DNA from: Dipteris shenzhenensis
Lineage: Eukaryota; Polypodiophyta; Polypodiopsida; Gleicheniales
Strand: one strand, 5' to 3'
Assembly: GCA_047967505.1 (NCBI GenBank)
Contig: CM106538.1
Length of the DNA: 64,000 bases
Every line of letters starts with the position of its first letter. Positions within the stretch are counted from its first letter, which is position 1. The notes under the pieces are model-generated. The model searched no databases. It was not told the origin of the DNA and was given only the letters and a program-made list of their open reading frames with translations. The position numbers and the translations under genes were made by a program. Shown here one piece after another: positions 58,766-64,000 of the stretch.

Positions 58766-59760
58766 AATGATTTCCTAGAGTCCTTAAAAGGGAAATGTGA
58801 ATTTGATCCTCACTTCTCTGCAATATGGAAAGCAATTAAAAACAGGGATCCAACTAATCGAGAGGCTTTCAGTGAGGAGTCACATGGAAATGGCAACACA
58901 CCATAGGTTGGTGATAAAGGACTCAAGTGGAGAAAATATACTATTGAAGAATGCTACCTACTCTACAAGGGCAGAGTATGTGTCCCGGATGATAATGACA
59001 TTAGGCACCAAATCCTTTTTGAATGTCATGATAGTCTGAGTGCTAGACACCCGGGAATTCAGAAGACATATGTACTTCTGAAAAGACAATTCTTTTGGCC
59101 TGGAATAGGTAAGGACATCCAAGATTATGTATTGAAGTGCCAAAAATTCTAGGTCTCCTACACCCATTGGAGATTCCATCTGGCAAATGGGAAAGCATCT
59201 CCATGGATTTCATTGTGGGACTACCTAGGACACAGAGGGGGCACAACCCTGTGTGGGTAATTGTGGATCGGTTGACCAAGATGGGCTCATTTTATTCCTG
59301 TCAGTGAAGATGTTAAAACTCTAGAATTAGCTAGGCTATTTGTGGAGCATATCTATAGACTGTATGGGCTACCCGCCGGTACTGTTAGTGATCGGGATAG
59401 CAAATTTAACAACCATTTTTGGAGGGCTATGTTTAAGAGGTTGGAAACTTCATTGAATATGAGCACCGCGGATCTCATCCACAGAGTGATGGTCAAACTG
59501 AAAGGGTCAATCAAATCATTGAGGACATGCTTCGAGCATATGTAAGTAAACGGCAAACTAATTGGGAGCAGTATTTGCCCATATTAGAATTTGCATATAA
59601 TAGTGCCAAACATTCAACTACAGGTTTCAGTCCATTCATGATGATGTATGGATTTCAACCTAGAGCCCCAATGACAGTGGGACTTGAAAAAGAGACGGTT
59701 CAAGCGGCCAAAGACTTTCTTAAGGATATGAATCAAATGCTTAAGTTAGCGATAGCATAA
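58766..59760 (+). pseudogene. Integrase, frameshifted
   Basis: A zinc-binding HHCC-like region (ECHDSLSARHPGIQKTY ... DYVLKCQKF) lies near 59030-59150 with the last cysteine lost. The catalytic core has [11 protein letters not shown] (about 59260) and GLPAGTVSDRDSKFNNHFWR (about 59370). The conserved HPQSDGQTERVNQ segment (about 59477-59515) and WEQYLPILEFAYNSAKHSTT are in a different frame. So the D-D-E residues survive, but the frame is broken at several points. Confidence 0.88.
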
Positions 59761-59810
59761 GAAGAGCTCAAGATAGAGCATGAAGTTATGCAAACCCCCA
59801 CCGTAGAAAG

Positions 59811-60242
59811 TTGGAGTTTGAAGTAAATGAGAAAGTCTACCTTAACGTACCTGAATCTTCAGAATCTCTAAAAACAGGTAAATGTTCGAAGTTGTCTCCT
59901 AGGTATTGTGGACCATTCACAATACTTAAGAGGATTGGAGAACTTGCTTACAAATTAGCCTCACTTGAGGGATGTAGAGTACATCCAGTTTTTCATGTTA
60001 GTAGGCTAAAAAGAAAATTAGGAGATGATGATAATCTCATTGGAAATGAAGTCCTAGTTGAACTTATTGAACCCGCATCTTTACCACATGAACCAGAAAA
60101 AATTTTAGATACACAAGAAAAAGGAACGCGACATACTATATGGAAAGAATGTCTGGTTAAGTGGAAAGATAGATCTGAAGAGAGTTCAACATGGGAAAAC
60201 GTAAGACTTTCTCCAGAGGAGGTTTCCCAATTTTGTTTTTGA
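59811..60242 (+). pseudogene. Integrase C-terminal domain with chromodomain
   Basis: 143 codons: LSPRYCGPFTILKRIGELAY (GPF-type module) and HPVFHVSRLKRKLGDD, then a chromodomain-like ILDTQEKGTRHTIWKECLVK, continuing W-K-D-R and STWEN. Chromodomains of this kind direct chromovirus integration to marked chromatin. This piece is uninterrupted and ends in TGA. Confidence 0.85.
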
Positions 60243-60260
60243 GGACGTAAACAATTCTTA

Positions 60261-60272
60261 AGGGGAAGGGAA
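60261..60272 (+). promoter_or_regulatory. Polypurine tract
   Basis: AGGGGAAGGGAA directly before the 3' LTR, the plus-strand priming site. Confidence 0.9.
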
Positions 60273-60623
60273 TGTTACGTCAACTATAATACTATGTGAC
60301 CACAATGTAAGGCGGAAAGCCAGAGGGCTTGACAGCACTTGCATTAATAGGGCCTAAAGGGCTTAGATCTACGGCCACGCCTAGGTCTAGGCATTTATGA
60401 GGTGGTGCATAAGGAGTCCTAGAGAGGGCTATAAAGATAGGAGTCCCTTGGCACCAAAATTGGAGGCCAAGTGGCAAGTGCTGGGCTATGCTGGGCTAGG
60501 AGGGAGGATTCTAGAGGGAGCCAAAAAAAGAAAGGAGGTTTAGGGGGCTCCAAGAGAAGGGAATATGTGGTCGGGTGGATGAATATGACAACAGAAGCCC
60601 TCGAGGTTTGAGGACCCACAACA
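60273..60623 (+). repeat. 3' LTR, 351 bp
   Basis: Begins TGTTACGTCAACTATAATAC and ends GACCCACAACA; TATAAAG at 60430-60436. Followed by the CCATG target duplication (60624-60628). Confidence 0.95.
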
Positions 60624-60628
60624 CCATG

Positions 60629-62749
60629 GATGTGAGTTCACTGGCCTATCAAATCATGTCTTACCTCCTTTGAAATACCAATCTTCATTGCAAACTAACA
60701 TGACTTGTAGCACTACCAAGAATGACTTATAGGATGTACTTCTCAAGGAATTATTAGAATATTTAAGGAAGAGGTGACCCCTCCAATCTCTTCGATGGGT
60801 GTAAATAATTTATTGAAATTGTTCACCATGCTTGATTATTATGCATATCTTGGGGTCTCCCAATGAAGTATTCTACAGAATTTGTGGCCATCACTCACAA
60901 TTTGAAAATTTGATATTGAGTCACATTGTAAGGAAAAAGGAGAAAAGAGGGAGAAGAGAAACATAAATGTAATAAGCTATAATATGCTATCACCAAAGAA
61001 AGATATCCTACAGCCCAAGTTGGAAACCTTTGCTGATTTGATTCATTGAAAAGATGTAGATATAGATATCCATATGGTGTCAAATATAATCGAGCACTAC
61101 AATTCACCCAACTACCCATTTCTACAATGCATGATGACTTCTGGAGGAACAACCAGGTGGCCTTGCATCTGCTTTCTATGTATATCAAAACTATTCTATA
61201 ATTGATGGCCCTCCCACTTCCTATGATCAATAATTTTCTCAATAAAATCTCATCTATCCTATATCTATTTAATATAAGGCAAATGACTCACATGTGGTAT
61301 ACAATCGAGAGAAAAGCATCAAATTGGTCGATCAAATGACCAAATTAGTTTGAATAAAATCTGCATTCCTAGAGAAGATTTTATGTGCATCATGCAATCA
61401 GCCTTGCAAGCCCATGGTGGTCCTACTTGATTCTATTGACAACCTTGTGAATCAAGTACAACTTGGCACATTTTCACCATAATCCATGAATTATAGAATT
61501 CAATCATCCGCAGATCCCATTAGAAACTCAACATGCTAGAGATCAAATAGAAAATTTTGTTTTAATCACATAGGTGTCTCCAACCACCACTACTTATTTT
61601 GAAATTCCATGGTGCATAGTTGGTGCATATGTTAGTCCAATGAGTCTACCTTAAGCTCAAGAGAGAGAATCATTAGAAAATACATCTACAAAAGGATAAT
61701 TTTATGTTTTGTTATATGCTACCAAACTCGGGTTAGTTATGAGGCTTCCCAGACCTTTATGAAAATAAAGAGATAGGTAATGTAAGAAAGCTAGACAATA
61801 TGAGACACTAGCTACCAAAATAATTAATTAGTAGTACACATATGGCCACCCATTATACATGATCATATAACAAAAGATGATTACAAGACAAGAAGGGATT
61901 CAGTCTAATAGAGTCTCCCAGGGCACCAACTAACCAATTATTAAGTAAGATCTTTGGGCCATCCCTCCCCCATCTGAGGCATCAATTCTAGTTTTGAGGA
62001 ATTCAAAACTCGGGGGCTCAATGGAAGAAAATATTTAATATTATATAAGTTAACTTTCTATTTTGTTTTCCCTTGCAAGCGGAGCTACATGAAAAGTATA
62101 CAATACCAAAATGCTTTTCCAAACAGGATAATGGAAAGAGTCTAGTCAAATCAGCCTCTTTCTATTTTTTGAGCCCCACCAGTACTTTCGCCTAGAGAAG
62201 ATGAAGAAACCGCATGTCTTAGTACTGTGTAGGGTTGTTCTACCTATGACATTGGTATTGCCACGAAAGAACTCATTATTGTGTATATGCGAGGTGTATG
62301 CCTACACGTAGACATCCATACCACAAGCTTATTTTGCAAATATGTGTTTAGAACAATCACCTTATATGTCTAGGGTGGTTTGCTACTCGAAAAAAGTACC
62401 CACCACCACATAAAAATTGATGGTATTGGGATCATCATTTGGTATGCGTCAGTCTATGTTTTGATTTGCTATTATAAAAGATGAGGGTCTCACAGTTGCA
62501 ATTTTGTCATGTTTGATAGCTAGGTTAGGAATCTTCAGGTCAACATCAAGTTGGACGAGCAAGTTACTACATTCCCCAATTTAATAGTCTTGTATGTTTT
62601 TACATAGGTTAATCGCATGGTCGTTGGGTTACTATGGATTCTCCACGTAGATAAGAAAATTGTAAATCTTTATGTCCCTCAATGAAGGCATGGGCCGGAA
62701 GAGTTGTCAATGATTTCACCCCACCTTGATTGGTTGTTGTCATTGCAGG
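60629..62749. other. No gene recognised
   Basis: Short frames only (longest minus 60895-61242). It may hold the rotten reverse transcriptase part of the copia relic to the right, but I see no polymerase motif. Confidence 0.4.
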
Positions 62750-63990
62750 TCAATGAGGCATGAACATTGGTGGCATTACTTGGCCTAGAGATCCATCTTC
62801 TAGTTGATTGTTTGCTCTTTTTCTTCTTCTTGCACATGCGGTGCCATGGGATCCTCTTCCAAGAACAATACATTTATCAAGAATTTCATTCTTTGAGTCC
62901 ATGTGTTGATATTTTTGTAGCCTTGTCCAGTTCTCATGTAGTTGACAAAGACGCCACCCTCTCTTCGGGATTGAGTTTGTCTTGTTGGTCTGCTGGCACA
63001 TGGATGAGACTCAGTATCCCAAGAATTGTATGTGCATGGCATTTTTCTTGTGCGGATGCCACAACTCATACAACATCATCATCCCAATTGGAGTTGTTGG
63101 GACTCAATTAAGTAGGATCATTGTCGTGGAGGCTGCGTTAGCCCATAGAAACTTGAAAATTCTTCATGATGCAACACGCATTAGGTCATTTCTATAATGA
63201 TCATGTTGTTGTGTTCTAATATTCCATTTCTTTTTGGAGCCTTTGGTCATGAATCTGTGTTTATGCTTCAGTATTCTTGGGCCTATTGTAAAACCAGAAC
63301 CTTTTCATTTTCCTTCCCCTTCAATTCTCAATCAATGCTTTAAATTCTTTGAATTTGTGTTTTATGAAGTAAATGATGATGAACCTAGAGCAATCATCAA
63401 TGTCATTGACAAAATACCTTGATCCTTTGAGGTAATTTGTCTAAAGAGGGCTCATGTCACTATGATTCAAGTCATTCAATCCTTTTACTCGATTCCCTTC
63501 ATCTCAAGTGACAGGTTCTTTGTGGTTCTTCCTATACCTATAGACTTTGTCAAGGTTAGCTCTATTTTGATAGTTAAATCCATACTACAAGAGAGTGCAT
63601 CACCATGTTTTTGAGTTTTTTTATGCTGATGTGCCCAAAGTGCTAGTGCTAGACTCGTTCATCATGCCCCATCATGACTTGCCTTAGCAATAGATGCAAA
63701 GGACTTTTGTTGGTTTGACTTGTATGTTGTTATTACTTTTAGGTTGTGATGGCTTTTGCTTTGTCTTTCATCACAAAAATGATAATATTTTGAAGAAACA
63801 AGCATTTCCCTTCCTTAAACTTGACTTTCAACTCGTGATTATCAAGCATCCCCACCAACCTCAAGTTTTTAGAAGGTTTACAACATGTCCACTTGGGTAA
63901 CCAAATGTGTATTGTGCCCTTCTTGACTACACTGATGGATCCATTATCACCTAATCACCATGTCCTCCCCCCATGGAAGGTTTTGGCGCA
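62750..63990 (-). pseudogene. Ty1/copia integrase region, heavily decayed (minus strand)
   Basis: Minus-strand fragments in several frames, in copia order: HFGHISIKKLKNM (about 63655-63605, GAG-pre-integrase), FVNDIDDCSRFI (about 63410), a region with NRT-like NNMIIIEMT (about 63210-63180), FWANAASTTIMILLN (about 63160-63110), YELWHPHKKN (about 63075-63045), then HVPADQQDKLNP (about 63000-62970) and NTWTQRMKFLINVLFLEED (about 62910-62850), the typical linker towards reverse transcriptase. Stops and frameshifts every few dozen codons. It continues beyond the window to the right. Confidence 0.7.
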
Positions 63991-64000
63991 AGGACAGTGC

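Larger units (their letters stand above)
54316..60623 (+). mobile_element. Ty3/gypsy chromovirus LTR retrotransposon, 6.3 kb, structurally complete
   Basis: Bounded by LTRs (54316-54658 and 60273-60623) starting TG and ending CA, with a 5-bp target duplication CCATG at 54311-54315 and 60624-60628. Primer binding site, polypurine tract, gag zinc knuckle, protease, reverse transcriptase, RNase H, integrase and a C-terminal chromodomain occur in the order of Ty3/gypsy chromoviruses. The polyprotein is interrupted by many stops and frameshifts, and the LTRs differ by roughly 15 substitutions and three indels, so it is an old, inactive copy. Confidence 0.95.

Noticed and set aside
1-64000. tRNA or rRNA genes
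   Set aside because: I looked for cloverleaf-like conserved tRNA boxes and rRNA signature sequences and saw none I could support. The TGGTATCAGAGC at 54660 is a retrotransposon primer site.

Overview
The window is nuclear DNA of a land plant and is almost entirely repetitive. The evidence is plant-type Ty3/gypsy chromovirus and Ty1/copia remains, a CACTA (En/Spm) element with plant-type transposase domains and ~100-bp GT-AG introns, a 243-245 bp MITE family, and one intron-bearing nuclear gene with a presequence-like first exon. Two transposase-like families (DUF7869-like and a 'WSDG...QFK' type) suggest a seedless or early-diverging plant such as a lycophyte, bryophyte or fern. That is inference; the sequence does not settle the lineage.

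Layout. 1-4918 and 27460-32377 are copies of one segment, with 11 differences seen by eye and no indels; the left copy runs off the window. It carries the 3' end of a DUF7869-like transposase pseudogene, a 175-bp tandem repeat, a 38-bp fold-back, a MITE and the start of a coiled-coil/RING-H2 pseudogene that only the right copy continues. The simplest reading is a young tandem duplication with a 27,459-bp unit and a junction at 4918/4919. Between the copies lie a zf-RVT (LINE-like) remnant (5.7-6.4 kb), a ~185-bp tandem array (7.4-8.5 kb), clustered palindromes (8.9-9.1 kb), a decayed Ty3/gypsy pol split by a MITE (9.3-11.4 kb), a kinase-like remnant (11.8-13 kb), and a 9.2-kb satellite array of ~182-bp monomers in a three-monomer, 546-bp higher-order repeat with a ~1-kb inverted block (15.0-24.2 kb). 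The DUF7869-like pseudogene follows directly.

34.5-39.0 kb is a second degenerate DNA transposon, on the minus strand, with many inverted copies of a CCAGCACGGTGGTT-like motif. 39-43.3 kb is unassigned. 44091-52289 is a complete CACTA element bounded by GAA target duplications. It has a broken minus-strand transposase gene, three clusters of the 16-bp palindrome GTCGCTATATAGCGAC, and a 1.8-kb array of alternating polypyrimidine and palindromic blocks.

52767-53653 (minus) is the only good host-gene candidate: three exons with clean splice sites, the first encoding an acid-free presequence, and one possible frameshift near the 3' end. It lies between the CACTA element and a complete Ty3/gypsy chromovirus (54316-60623; LTRs, TSD CCATG, PBS, PPT) whose polyprotein is broken by stops, frameshifts and lost catalytic residues. 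The right end (62.75-64 kb, minus) is a decayed Ty1/copia integrase.

Few genes here act together; the window records successive insertion, nesting, satellite expansion and a recent large duplication. All calls come from reading the sequence; no database search was run, and domain names rest on recognised motifs.
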